The notes below the pieces were generated by a model. That model was not told the origin of the DNA. It was given only the letters and a program-made list of their open reading frames with translations, and did not search any database. Shown one piece after another: positions 1 to 6,690 of a stretch of 14,350 nucleotides of DNA. Each line of letters opens with the position of its first letter. The first letter of the stretch is position 1. The DNA comes from Chloroflexota bacterium (GTDB lineage: Bacteria; Chloroflexota; Chloroflexia; QHBQ01; JADMIH01). The position numbers and the translations under genes are program-made. Where the stretch lies: NCBI GenBank assembly GCA_015478675.1, contig JADMIH010000098.1:1-14350 (forward strand), written 5' to 3'.

Positions 1-266
1 ACAGAAGGGCCGCATAGGCTGGCATGAGTCATGAGACCTTGACAACGTGCCTGAGCAGCGCTGGATGACCCAAGTAGCCACCACAGGAAGAGAGTGAAGT
101 TGGCATCGTCGTGCAAACCCATCTGCTTGAGGGCTGCCGTAACGGTGCGTCGTCCTCTTGCTAAAATGGTGCCGAGCACCAATACCTGAGCCTTATCCCA
201 TGTGGGGCGGGTAAAAGCTGGTCGAAAGTGCTGTAAGATGGGTATAATCTCGGTGGGTAGGGACAT
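1..266 (-). CDS. Transposase N-terminal fragment (IS4/IS701-like DDE superfamily), partial at left edge
   Basis: The frame opens with ATG at 266, preceded by a strong Shine-Dalgarno (GGAGG at 274-278), and stays open for 88 codons to the window edge. The first roughly 60 residues read MSLPTEIIPILQHFRP, then WDKAQVLVLGTILARGRRT, then LKQMGLHDDANFTLF. This is the conserved N-terminus of IS701-like/IS4-superfamily transposases, before the DDE catalytic region. Members usually continue with a block like HxVLNRAxWS. Here the frame instead reads LWWLLGSSSAAQ, while another frame shows ATW at about the expected place. A small deletion or frameshift near base 80 is therefore likely, making this a decayed copy (inference). 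The catalytic residues would lie outside the window. I could not define the element's terminal inverted repeats. Confidence 0.68.
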   Translation of the reverse strand, partial: MSLPTEIIPILQHFRPAFTRPTWDKAQVLVLGTILARGRRTVTAALKQMGLHDDANFTLFLWWLLGSSSAAQARCQGLMTHASLCGPS

Positions 267-394
267 CGTGAGCCTCCTCGTTTCGGATAGTGCTGTCGTA
301 GGCTTCTATCTTACAACAAAGAGCTTGTGGGTCCCTTTACCCGTTCTTACCTCCTTTTATTTTGTACAAAGTCGAGCTTAGTTCTTGAAACCAC

Positions 395-437
395 AAGAGG
401 CAATTCGAGCAGCTACACGCGGCCCGAATTGCCTCTT
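395..437. repeat. Inverted repeat, 16-bp arms, 11-nt loop
   Basis: Arms AAGAGGCAATTCGAGC (395-410) and GCCCGAATTGCCTCTT (422-437) are complementary except for one position, with loop 411-421. Neither strand has a T-run after the hairpin, so it does not look like an intrinsic terminator. It lies between the SIMPL gene's stop (537) and the transposase start (266). It could be a palindromic repeat, an operator or a leftover of the insertion element; the sequence alone does not decide. Confidence 0.6.
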
Positions 438-536
438 CTGCTAGCGCCATTGTGGGGCGTTCGGAATACCCTGCTGCATAGAGCACATACGCATGGCTAG
501 ATGCAGGGTGTCTCATCTCCTGATGCACAATGCGAC

Positions 537-1427
537 TTACTTTATTGCATAGACCACGCTAACGTCTACTGTTACCTGCTGCTGGCCGGGATTGATGGCT
601 GTAGCTGGCGCTGCGGCGCTTTTCGTCGCCTGATCTACAGACATAGGCATTGGGGGAGGCGGGGTGTTCGAGCCCCCATCTTCTATGATAATGGGCTGTC
701 CCAGGGTTACACCGCCGAGGCCGGCTAGCTGCGTGGCTTTGGTCTTGGCGTCGCCCATCGCCTGCTCGCGGGCCTGCTGCATAACTGCCGAAGGGTCTGA
801 GAAGCCGAAGCTGAGGCCATAGATTGTGTTAGCGCCCGATTTCACCAGGTCATCAATCAGCTTGCCTGCCTTGCTGATGTCGCGGATTTTCACGTTGAGG
901 ATATTTGTCACCCGAAAGCCCGTTACTGTGGGCGGCTGATTGTCGTTATAGTTCATCACAGGCTCTACGCTGTACTGCGCTGTTGATATATCTGTGTCAG
1001 CTATACCCGCAGCCGTCAATTGCTTGGTCATGGCGTCTGCCTTGGTGGCGGCCTCACTCTGAGCGGCATCGAGAGATGTTTGCTGAATCTGCACGCCTAC
1101 CTGTAGATTTGCCATATCCGGTTTGGCCGACACATTACCTGTACCACGCACAGAAATATGCGGCTGATCTGTTGTAGCTGCGCTGCCTGTACCCTGCGTC
1201 TGGCCTAAAACGTAATCGGAACTGCTCTTACCTGATGCCACCGGATCTCCTATCTGGCCCGAGCTATAGCTCGAGCCGCCGGCAACGTCTGTTGCACTTT
1301 GCACGCTTGCGTCGCTCGTCCCCGGGCCGTGCGGCAAAAGCCACACTACTGTGAACGCTGCCAGGAGCAATCCACCTGCTACCAACGCCCCTAAAGCCAC
1401 CAATATTTTGTTGCGTCCTGTTTCCAT
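537..1427 (-). CDS. SIMPL domain-containing protein (DUF541, YggE-like), membrane-anchored
   Basis: A 296-residue protein with a short N-terminal cytoplasmic stretch and a hydrophobic segment at about residues 8-31, which is a signal anchor or uncleaved signal peptide. A Ser/Gly-rich linker follows to about residue 88, then a SIMPL domain (about 90-296). Recognisable parts are ISVRGTGNVSAKPDMA, where family members have xGxGxVxxxPDxA, and the paired helices with QAREQAMGDAKTKA (218-231). A Pro/Met loop (PPPPMPM, 256-262) precedes the last strand VTVDVSVVYAIK. YggE and relatives are periplasmic or surface proteins linked to oxidative-stress tolerance, with no established biochemical activity, so no reaction is assigned. 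The start is ATG at 1427 with AGGAGGAG just upstream. The gene follows the 706-residue secreted protein gene on the same strand but is separated from it by a terminator-like hairpin, so it is probably transcribed separately. Confidence 0.93.
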   Translation of the reverse strand: METGRNKILVALGALVAGGLLLAAFTVVWLLPHGPGTSDASVQSATDVAGGSSYSSGQIGDPVASGKSSSDYVLGQTQGTGSAATTDQPHISVRGTGNVSAKPDMANLQVGVQIQQTSLDAAQSEAATKADAMTKQLTAAGIADTDISTAQYSVEPVMNYNDNQPPTVTGFRVTNILNVKIRDISKAGKLIDDLVKSGANTIYGLSFGFSDPSAVMQQAREQAMGDAKTKATQLAGLGGVTLGQPIIIEDGGSNTPPPPMPMSVDQATKSAAAPATAINPGQQQVTVDVSVVYAIK

Positions 1428-1540
1428 AATGTCTCCTCCTAAGTTCTGATTGTTCAGCGCTCAGCGGCTTGCCCTGCCGCGAATGCCTCTTTGCGGGTCT
1501 ATTGTTAGGACGATTAGAGACAAGCGAAAGTTCCCCTCCG

Positions 1541-1584
1541 GCAAACAAAAGCGCCGCAATCAGGCTCACAGATTGCGGCGCTTT
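1541..1584 (-). terminator. Intrinsic terminator of the 706-residue secreted protein gene
   Basis: Perfect 13-bp arms (AAAGCGCCGCAAT at 1548-1560 and ATTGCGGCGCTTT at 1572-1584) flank an 11-nt loop. Read on the minus strand, the hairpin is followed by TTTTGTTTGC (1550 down to 1541), a U-rich tail. It sits 19 bases past the stop codon at 1604, as expected for a Rho-independent terminator, and isolates the SIMPL gene from its upstream neighbour. Confidence 0.82.
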
Positions 1585-1603
1585 GGCATAGTAGGTCTTA
1601 CAG

Positions 1604-3724
1604 CTAGCGGGTAATTGTTAGTGTCACATTCTGGCTGTGCGTGGTTCCGCCGTTTGTGCCCGTCACGGTCAGGGTGAAGGCGCCCGTTGGCCCTCCTCGC
1701 TGCGCATTGATGGTTAGGGTGGCGCTTTTAGTAGTGCCCGCAGCCAACGCGACCGGGTTGGGAGAGAATGTGCCGCTTGTTTTACCTGGCAAGCCACTCA
1801 CAGTCAGCCTAATATCACCGGAGAAGTTGTTCTGAGATGTTAGAGTAACTGTGTAGATGCCGTTAGCGCCCCCACGAGCTACGGTGAGACTTGGCGGCGA
1901 CACGCTCAGCGTGAAGTCAGGTGCGTTAGGATTGGGGGTCGCCGTAGCGGTAGGAGGTATCGGGGTGTTAGTTGCGACAGGCAGGGGTGTGTTCGTCACA
2001 CTCACCACAGCCGTGTTGGTAGGTGTAGGCTGAGGAGCACCACCGCAGCCCGGGAACTTGAAGGAGCCGAAGCGCGTCCGCCAATTATACTGAGTAGCCC
2101 CGCTTGGGTAGTACTCATTAGTATACCAGAAAGTGCAGTCGTCCGCCGGGTCCACAGTCATATCGCTGTAATCACCCCAGCGGTTGCCGGTGCTTGCCTG
2201 CGAGCCGAGGCCCGCGAACATGGTAGCTTCACCTTGTGGCAGTTGGCCGAGCGGGTCGCTTGAGAGGCGTCCGGCATAGCGCAGCGAGGGGTAGACGCTG
2301 CTGCTAGATGCGCTGTACCCAACGGCGATATCGCCCGCGCTATCCATTGCTGCGCTGCCCATCCATCTGTTGGTGGCATCGGGCGCGTAGCTCCCTTGCT
2401 GGTATACAGTTGGGGTGCTGTTCAGGCTCCTGAGCTCGTACCAACGGACGCCTGCCTGCCCACTTCCCACGTTCACGCTGTGGTTCAGCACCATCGATTC
2501 ATGATCGCCGAAGTTGCGATATGCCGCCCGGAACATCAAGCGATCACCTATGCCATCTAACTTGGTCGAAGTGCCTGGCTGAGGTATGCAATTGCGCCCG
2601 GTCGAGCAAAGCTGAGTGAAGCCCGCCACCGCGAGGCTAGCGTAGTTGAGGAATGTGCTGTTGGCGGGGGTGCCCCAATCTACGTGGAAGTTGAAGAGCT
2701 TGAGTGGGTTGCCGAACTCCGCGTAGTGGTTAGGTGCGCCGGTGGGCGGGGGGGTCGAACCGTCCAGGTCGGCAGGTAAGAAGGGAGCTGAGCCGCTGCC
2801 GAGCGGCGATGTAGTCTGGAAGGTGGCGCTTTGACCGCTCAGCATAGTGGCGCGGTCGAAGGCAACGGGCTGAGGCCCCAGGTAGCTGGTGCCTGCCGAG
2901 TTGAAGACGTTGAAGCTGGCGTAATAACCGTCGGGCCAGACGCCAAGATGCGGGTAGTCGAAGAAGTTGCTCCCTAGATGGAAGCCATAGCGATAGTAGC
3001 TGCCGGTGGCGTCGGAGGTGGTGGATACGGCTATGCACTCGTCCGTTATGGTGCTGCCGCCCGCGAACTGGCTTATCACCCACCTGTTGGCAAGCTGGTC
3101 GTAAAGGACCACCGGGTCGCCCGCGCCACCCGTCTCGCACACTCCGCCGAAGCCACTCCAGAAGCTGGAGATTGAGAGTGGGCCGTATAGTGAAGCGCCC
3201 GTGCTCTTGTCAAAGACCTGAACGCCTTCGTTTACCATCTGCACATACTCGGTGAGGCCCGCCTCGCCATTGGTATCCGGTGGGGCGCAGTTGCAGCTTA
3301 CCCCAGGATAGTCAATACCTTCATATGTGCCATTTGGTGCTGGTATGGTGGTGACGCCGTTGAGAGAGCCGAATGTGCGCTGCACTACGGAATCGGTTTC
3401 GTCTTTGAAGCCGGGGATGCGGATTGGAGGGTTCTCGTTCTCTTCCTCGCGCTCGCCCTCTTTCGGCACGACGGGGGTGATTTCCCGCAAAGGCCGCGAG
3501 ATGTCGTTAGCATATGATCGCCCCACCATAATGCTGCTGCCTGCAGAGACCGGATCAGCCGAAGTGCTGACGCCGTTGGAGGCAGGTGCTCCTGCTGGAC
3601 GCAGGCTGCCCTGCGCGACCGGCACGCTCGTTTGCCTGGCGACGAGCCACCCCGCCGAGGCAACCAACAGCAGCAATAAGACAAGAATACCTATACTCAA
3701 TGAACTGCGCTCTTTCTTAGACAT
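1604..3724 (-). CDS. Secreted protein with CAPPDTNG-type core, Pro/Thr linker and C-terminal Ig-like domain; function unknown
   Basis: A 706-residue exported protein. Residues 9-28 form a hydrophobic segment after a basic N-terminus (MSKKERSS), i.e. a signal peptide or anchor. A variable acidic stretch (85-110) leads into a large core (about 110-560) with CNCAPPDTNG (144-153), FWSGFGG (188-194), GDPVVLYDQLANRWVISQF (202-220), GVWPDGYY (261-268), GVRWYE (425-430), GDIAVGYSASSS (464-475) and NRWGDYS (514-520). I know this core only as an uncharacterised family of secreted bacterial proteins, perhaps a beta-propeller-like fold; this is inference. A Pro/Thr linker (563-600) precedes an Ig-like beta-sandwich (602-706) of the COG1470/NEW3 type, with FTLSVSPPSLTVARGG and TLTVTGTNGG. 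ATG at 3724 has GGGAGGG upstream. The gene lies downstream of a paralogue (4042-6366) in the same orientation, with its own promoter-like sequence and leader, so it is probably a diverged tandem duplicate. Confidence 0.87.
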   Translation of the reverse strand: MSKKERSSLSIGILVLLLLLVASAGWLVARQTSVPVAQGSLRPAGAPASNGVSTSADPVSAGSSIMVGRSYANDISRPLREITPVVPKEGEREEENENPPIRIPGFKDETDSVVQRTFGSLNGVTTIPAPNGTYEGIDYPGVSCNCAPPDTNGEAGLTEYVQMVNEGVQVFDKSTGASLYGPLSISSFWSGFGGVCETGGAGDPVVLYDQLANRWVISQFAGGSTITDECIAVSTTSDATGSYYRYGFHLGSNFFDYPHLGVWPDGYYASFNVFNSAGTSYLGPQPVAFDRATMLSGQSATFQTTSPLGSGSAPFLPADLDGSTPPPTGAPNHYAEFGNPLKLFNFHVDWGTPANSTFLNYASLAVAGFTQLCSTGRNCIPQPGTSTKLDGIGDRLMFRAAYRNFGDHESMVLNHSVNVGSGQAGVRWYELRSLNSTPTVYQQGSYAPDATNRWMGSAAMDSAGDIAVGYSASSSSVYPSLRYAGRLSSDPLGQLPQGEATMFAGLGSQASTGNRWGDYSDMTVDPADDCTFWYTNEYYPSGATQYNWRTRFGSFKFPGCGGAPQPTPTNTAVVSVTNTPLPVATNTPIPPTATATPNPNAPDFTLSVSPPSLTVARGGANGIYTVTLTSQNNFSGDIRLTVSGLPGKTSGTFSPNPVALAAGTTKSATLTINAQRGGPTGAFTLTVTGTNGGTTHSQNVTLTITR
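1925..2035 (-). repeat. Pro/Thr low-complexity linker coding segment (706-residue protein)
   Basis: Encodes residues 564-600, with short units such as TNTP and PTATATP. Such segments form extended, often glycosylated stalks between surface domains. The DNA is mildly repetitive, so copy number may vary between strains. Confidence 0.7.
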
Positions 3725-3790
3725 CGAAACCCTCCCATTCTTGAAGTCAAGCTGCTTTGAGCAAGGGTGACCTCTCTGCTGTCTCTATCC

Positions 3791-3872
3791 GGCAACCTGT
3801 ACTTCCTTCCTCGCAGGAGAGTCAGGGTACCCTCCGGTTTGCCATCGCCAGTAGCGCCCCTGGTCCTATGGT
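3791..3872 (-). promoter_or_regulatory. Structured 5' leader of the 706-residue secreted protein gene
   Basis: If transcription starts near 3872, the mRNA has a leader of about 150 nt. Within it GGCAAACC (3843 down to 3836) can pair with GGUUGCC (3797 down to 3791) with one bulged base. The stem encloses a perfect palindrome AGGGTACCCT (3824-3833) and a small TCCT/AGGA hairpin (3808-3818). The elements GGCAAACC and GGUUGCCG occur in c-di-GMP-I (GEMM) riboswitches, but the GNRA-capped hairpin and the GGACGCAAAGCC block of that class are missing, so I do not assign a class. Confidence 0.3.
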
Positions 3873-3878
3873 AAACCA

Positions 3879-3908
3879 ACTATAGCCTCTTCCCTATCAG
3901 AATAGCAA
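3879..3908 (-). promoter_or_regulatory. Candidate sigma-70-type promoter of the 706-residue secreted protein gene
   Basis: On the minus strand, TTGCTA (3908-3903) and TATAGT (3884-3879) are separated by 18 bases. The -10 hexamer matches consensus at 5 of 6 positions and the -35 at 4 of 6. A 19-bp dyad lies immediately upstream. Confidence 0.5.
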
Positions 3909-3913
3909 GTGTG

Positions 3914-3932
3914 TCACCTCTACCAGAGGTGA
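3914..3932. promoter_or_regulatory. Dyad-symmetric operator candidate TCACCTCT-N3-AGAGGTGA
   Basis: Perfect 8-bp inverted repeats around a 3-bp centre, ending 5 bp upstream of the -35 hexamer of the promoter for the 706-residue protein gene. Size, symmetry and position suit a dimeric transcription factor, perhaps an activator. There is no T-run, so a terminator role is unlikely. Confidence 0.45.
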
Positions 3933-3970
3933 GCATCTGCTGAATGGTTTTTGCTGAGCTTACGAAGGTG

Positions 3971-4016
3971 AAACGCCACGAGCTAAACGCAATCTGTTTA
4001 GCTCGTGGCGTTTTTT
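3971..4016. terminator. Strong hairpin after the 774-residue secreted protein gene, possibly a bidirectional terminator
   Basis: Perfect 18-bp arms (AAACGCCACGAGCTAAAC at 3971-3988 and its complement at 3996-4013) with a 7-nt loop GCAATCT. It starts 26 bases past the stop codon at 4042, as a minus-strand terminator would. The long T-run (4011-4016), however, follows the hairpin on the plus strand; on the minus strand only TTTCACCTT follows, with an A-tract before the hairpin. It probably works in both directions, better on the plus strand. Confidence 0.75.
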
Positions 4017-4041
4017 CATTCAACTGCAAGCAGTGTTCCGG

Positions 4042-6366
4042 TCAAGGGCAAGTATTCAAGCTCACATCATCTATGAAGAAAGATGTGGGCAGGCTCACAT
4101 CGTTGGTGCCCTTGAAGTAGATCCTCACTGTCTGGCCCTTATACGCCAGCAAGTTGAAGGTGGATTTGGTCCACACGTTATTCGGGCTGGCGTTGTTGAG
4201 CGTCTGAAGCGTTGCCAGCACTCCTCCGCTGCTGTTGAGCACCCGTGCGTACAGGTAGTCGTAAGGGGTGCAGCAGGCTTCTCGCGTGCTCACATTCCAC
4301 CAGTAGGTGAGAGTGGCTGAGGTGGCATTGCTGGGGATAGTGACTTGCTGGTAAATAGTATCAACACCGTTGTTGTAGCCCGCGAGGTAGGCGCTGTACG
4401 AGCCGGTGTGTGGGCGAGTGGTGTCAATGATCTCATAACCGCCGGAGGAGGTCTCCACCCAGGGGGGTCTTCCACCCTCGAAGCCGCCATTGGTCAGCTT
4501 CTCGCCGCAAGTGCCTGGCGGGGGCGTATTGGTCGGTTGAGGGACCGGAGTGTTGGTGGGCCGCGGAGTGGGGGTATTGGTGGGCTGAGAAACAGGGGTC
4601 CTGGTGGGAGTGTTGGTGGGGCCTGCCTGAGGTGTGTTGGTAGCGGTGGGCGGGGGAGGTCCGCCGGTGCAACCCGCGAACTTGAACGAGCCGATTTGCG
4701 TGCCCCACGCCCAGGCGCCGCTATTGTTATATTCCTGGGTGTACCAGAAGGTGCAGTCATCGCTGGGGTCTATGCCCATAGCCGAATAGTCGCCCCATCG
4801 GTTCACACCCGACTGGAAGCCTGTGCCCGTAAGGAGAGTAGCCTCGCCCTGTGGTAAAGTGCCAAGCGCATCTGTTGACAGGCGACCCGTGTAGCGTATA
4901 GAAGGATAAAGAGTGCTACTTGAGGCACTGTAACCGACGGCTATATCGCCATTCTTGTCCATCGCGGCGCTACTCATCCAGCGATAGGTCGCGTCGGGCG
5001 AGTAAGTGCCTTGCTGGTAGATGGAAGCTGTGCTGCCTGGATTGCGGATTTCGTACCAGCGCACGCCTGCTACGCCGCTGCCTGCGTTCACAGCATGGGT
5101 GACGACCATAGATTCGTAGCCGCCAAAGTTGCGATAAGCCAGCCGCTGCATCAGACGATCAGCCAGCCCATCCAGTTTCTGCGTGGTGCCTTTTTGCGGC
5201 ACGCAGTTCTGGGTTGTACCGCACAACTGGGTGAATGCGGCTGGGGTCAGGTTAGCTGAGTTGGTGAAAGTAGTATTTGAAGGGGTGTTCCAGTCTACAT
5301 GGAACTTGTAGATTGACATTGGGCTGCCGAAGCCGACGAAGTAGTTTGGCGCGCCCGACGGAGGTTGTGTAGGGCCGTCGAGGTCTGCCGGTAGGATAGG
5401 GCTTTTTGAGCTACCGAGCGGGCCAGAGGTGGTTTGGAAGCTCGCCGCCGCCCCTGTCAACATCTGAGCGCGATTGAATACGTAGGGGCGTGGGCCTGCA
5501 TAGGTCTGGCCGCCGGTGAACCAGTTGGCGCTCATGTAATAGCCGTCGGGCCACACGCCGAGCTTTGGATAGTCGGGGAAGTCGCTGGTGCTGAGCTGGA
5601 AGGCGTAGCGATTGTATGTGCCCGTTGGGTCGCCTGTAGTGGAGATAGCTATGCACTCATTGTATGGTGACGCAGCGGTGAACTGGCTGATGAGCCACCG
5701 ATTCGCCATTGAGTCGTAAAGTACAATCGGGTCGCCGTCGTTCCTTGTCTGGCAGGGGCCGCCAAAACCACTCCATAGAGTGTTGACATTGGCGGGGCCA
5801 TACAGCGAAACGCCGCTCTTGTTCCAAACCTGGAAGGCCGAGTTTACACTTTGTACAAAGTTGTTAGGTCCCACATCGCCATTGGTGTCGGGAGGCGCGC
5901 AGCCGTTGCAGCCGCCGGCCGAATTGATACCTGCGAAATTAACCAGTGGCGACGGCATGAGAGGGCCAGCACCGTTCTGATTAGAACCAAACTGGCGCTG
6001 CACTACCGTATCTGGCATATCGCTGTGCCCGATGAGGGGGATCAACTCGCCTTTGTCCTCAGAAGCATCCTCCGCCTTCCTGGGCTGCGCCTCCGGCGGG
6101 ATTGGCTTGATGTCGCGTAGTGCAGGTGAAACATCATTTTTATACGACTGCCCGCTAACGATAGCGCCGTTGGCATCAGGAGCTACAGACGAGTCGGCCA
6201 CGCCGCTTGCCTCCCCCTGAACAGAGCTATTGCCCATTGGTGAAGGACCGCTGGGCGCACTTTGCCCGCCTTTTACCTGCCAGGCGAAGAGCGCGACTCC
6301 CGCCAATAGCAATACTAAAACCAACACCCGCAAGTAAGGACTACGTCGGCCTGTTTTATTGAACAT
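4042..6366 (-). CDS. Secreted protein with CAPPDTNG-type core, PTNTP linker and C-terminal jelly-roll/CBM-like domain; function unknown
   Basis: A 774-residue paralogue of the protein encoded at 1604-3724. Residues 11-29 form a signal peptide or anchor after a basic start (MFNKTGRRS). The shared core (about 115-567) contains CNGCAPPDTNGDVGPN (153-168), LWSGFGG (197-203), NRWLISQF (222-229), GVWPDGYY (270-277), GVRWYE (434-439) and NRWGDYSAMGIDPSDDCTFW (522-541), all in the same order as in the paralogue. Residues 568-618 are a PTNTP-rich stalk. The C-terminal 155 residues (LTNGGFEGGRPPW at 624-636, then HTGSYSAYL, YQQVTIP and FFIDDVSL at 763-770) look like the carbohydrate-binding/MAM-like jelly-roll domains that end many secreted proteins; a sugar ligand is inference. 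ATG at 6366 has GGAGG upstream. Two Cys-rich spots (CNGC, and ACC at 697-699) suggest disulphides outside the cell. No catalytic motif was recognised. Confidence 0.87.
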   Translation of the reverse strand: MFNKTGRRSPYLRVLVLVLLLAGVALFAWQVKGGQSAPSGPSPMGNSSVQGEASGVADSSVAPDANGAIVSGQSYKNDVSPALRDIKPIPPEAQPRKAEDASEDKGELIPLIGHSDMPDTVVQRQFGSNQNGAGPLMPSPLVNFAGINSAGGCNGCAPPDTNGDVGPNNFVQSVNSAFQVWNKSGVSLYGPANVNTLWSGFGGPCQTRNDGDPIVLYDSMANRWLISQFTAASPYNECIAISTTGDPTGTYNRYAFQLSTSDFPDYPKLGVWPDGYYMSANWFTGGQTYAGPRPYVFNRAQMLTGAAASFQTTSGPLGSSKSPILPADLDGPTQPPSGAPNYFVGFGSPMSIYKFHVDWNTPSNTTFTNSANLTPAAFTQLCGTTQNCVPQKGTTQKLDGLADRLMQRLAYRNFGGYESMVVTHAVNAGSGVAGVRWYEIRNPGSTASIYQQGTYSPDATYRWMSSAAMDKNGDIAVGYSASSSTLYPSIRYTGRLSTDALGTLPQGEATLLTGTGFQSGVNRWGDYSAMGIDPSDDCTFWYTQEYNNSGAWAWGTQIGSFKFAGCTGGPPPPTATNTPQAGPTNTPTRTPVSQPTNTPTPRPTNTPVPQPTNTPPPGTCGEKLTNGGFEGGRPPWVETSSGGYEIIDTTRPHTGSYSAYLAGYNNGVDTIYQQVTIPSNATSATLTYWWNVSTREACCTPYDYLYARVLNSSGGVLATLQTLNNASPNNVWTKSTFNLLAYKGQTVRIYFKGTNDVSLPTSFFIDDVSLNTCP
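4513..4665 (-). repeat. PTNTP-repeat stalk coding segment (774-residue protein)
   Basis: Encodes residues 568-618, with at least five imperfect PTNTP/ATNTP units separated by Pro, Gln, Arg and Val. The underlying DNA (recurring GTTGGTGGG/GGTATTGGTGGG) is repetitive and could slip. It links the secreted core to the C-terminal jelly-roll domain. Confidence 0.8.
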
Positions 6367-6420
6367 CTGGTACTCCTCCGTTTCTCTGGGTAGCTGCTAG
6401 TACGATGCCTCTCTCGCCCT

Positions 6421-6434
6421 GCACCGTCAGGTGC
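6421..6434. promoter_or_regulatory. Small hairpin in the leader of the 774-residue protein gene
   Basis: GCACC-GTCA-GGTGC forms a 5-bp stem with a tetraloop. It lies a few bases downstream of the predicted transcription start (about 6443) and about 55 bases before the start codon. It could stabilise the 5' end of the mRNA or be an operator half-site pair. Confidence 0.35.
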
Positions 6435-6449
6435 GTAAAAGGTTAGATG

Positions 6450-6478
6450 AGTATATGATTCGAGGAACAAAAAAGCAA
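6450..6478 (-). promoter_or_regulatory. Candidate sigma-70-type promoter of the 774-residue secreted protein gene
   Basis: On the minus strand, TTGCTT (6478-6473) and TATACT (6455-6450) are 17 bases apart. The -10 matches 5 of 6 consensus positions, the -35 only 3 of 6. The local A/T-rich tract (ACAAAAAAG at 6468-6475) may help as an upstream element. Confidence 0.5.
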
Positions 6479-6587
6479 GTGGATATTAGCAGTAGATTTC
6501 TAGTACTTTGGTCCTATAACCCCCTTGGGTAACTGTTCAGATTAGAGAGTACAAGGGCGTAGCGCATGGCACTCAGCATGCACAATG
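6479..6587. other. Intergenic stretch with no recognised gene
   Basis: Part of the 475-base gap between the diverging 774-residue protein gene and lepB. The gap holds the promoter of the former, the palindromic repeats at 6588-6690 and the lepB promoter at 6760-6788. I see no gene, RNA or clear structure in this segment itself; short open frames across the gap are products of the repeat. Confidence 0.5.
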
Positions 6588-6690
6588 CCCCCTCTCCCTT
6601 CATGGGAGAACAGCCGTATCCTCTGATACTCCCCAGGAGTAAAGCCCCTCTCCCACAAGGGGAGAGGGGTTGGGGTGAGGGCGGGTGGCG
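6588..6690. repeat. Dispersed palindromic repeat (CCCTCTCCC / GGGAGAGGGG-TTGGGGTGAGG type), one full and one degenerate unit
   Basis: The full unit has arms CCCCTCTCCC (6645-6654) and GGGAGAGGGG (6660-6669) around loop ACAAG, followed by TTGGGGTGAGGG. A partial copy lies at 6588-6609 (TCTCCC-TTCAT-GGGAGA). Units of this form recur in the intergenic regions of many bacterial genomes and produce spurious PQGERGWGEG peptides. It is non-coding and probably a REP/MITE-like element. A G-rich strand such as this could also form unusual DNA structure. Confidence 0.65.

Noticed and set aside
348..357. Perfect Shine-Dalgarno-like AAGGAGGTAA on the minus strand
   Set aside because: No ATG, GTG or TTG lies at a usable distance downstream, so it initiates no gene that I can see.
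337..528. 63-residue minus-strand open frame (GTG start)
   Set aside because: It spans the 16-bp inverted repeat, has no recognisable domain, and its only Shine-Dalgarno-like sequence sits directly against an internal ATG. Probably non-coding.
3725..3880. c-di-GMP-I riboswitch in the leader of the 706-residue protein gene
   Set aside because: GGCAAACC and GGTTGCCG match, but the GNRA-capped hairpin and the GGACGCAAAGCC block are missing. Kept only as a possible structured leader.
4345..4857. 170-residue plus-strand frame opposite the 774-residue protein gene
   Set aside because: Antisense to a well-supported coding region and dominated by Gly-Arg runs complementary to the PTNTP repeats.
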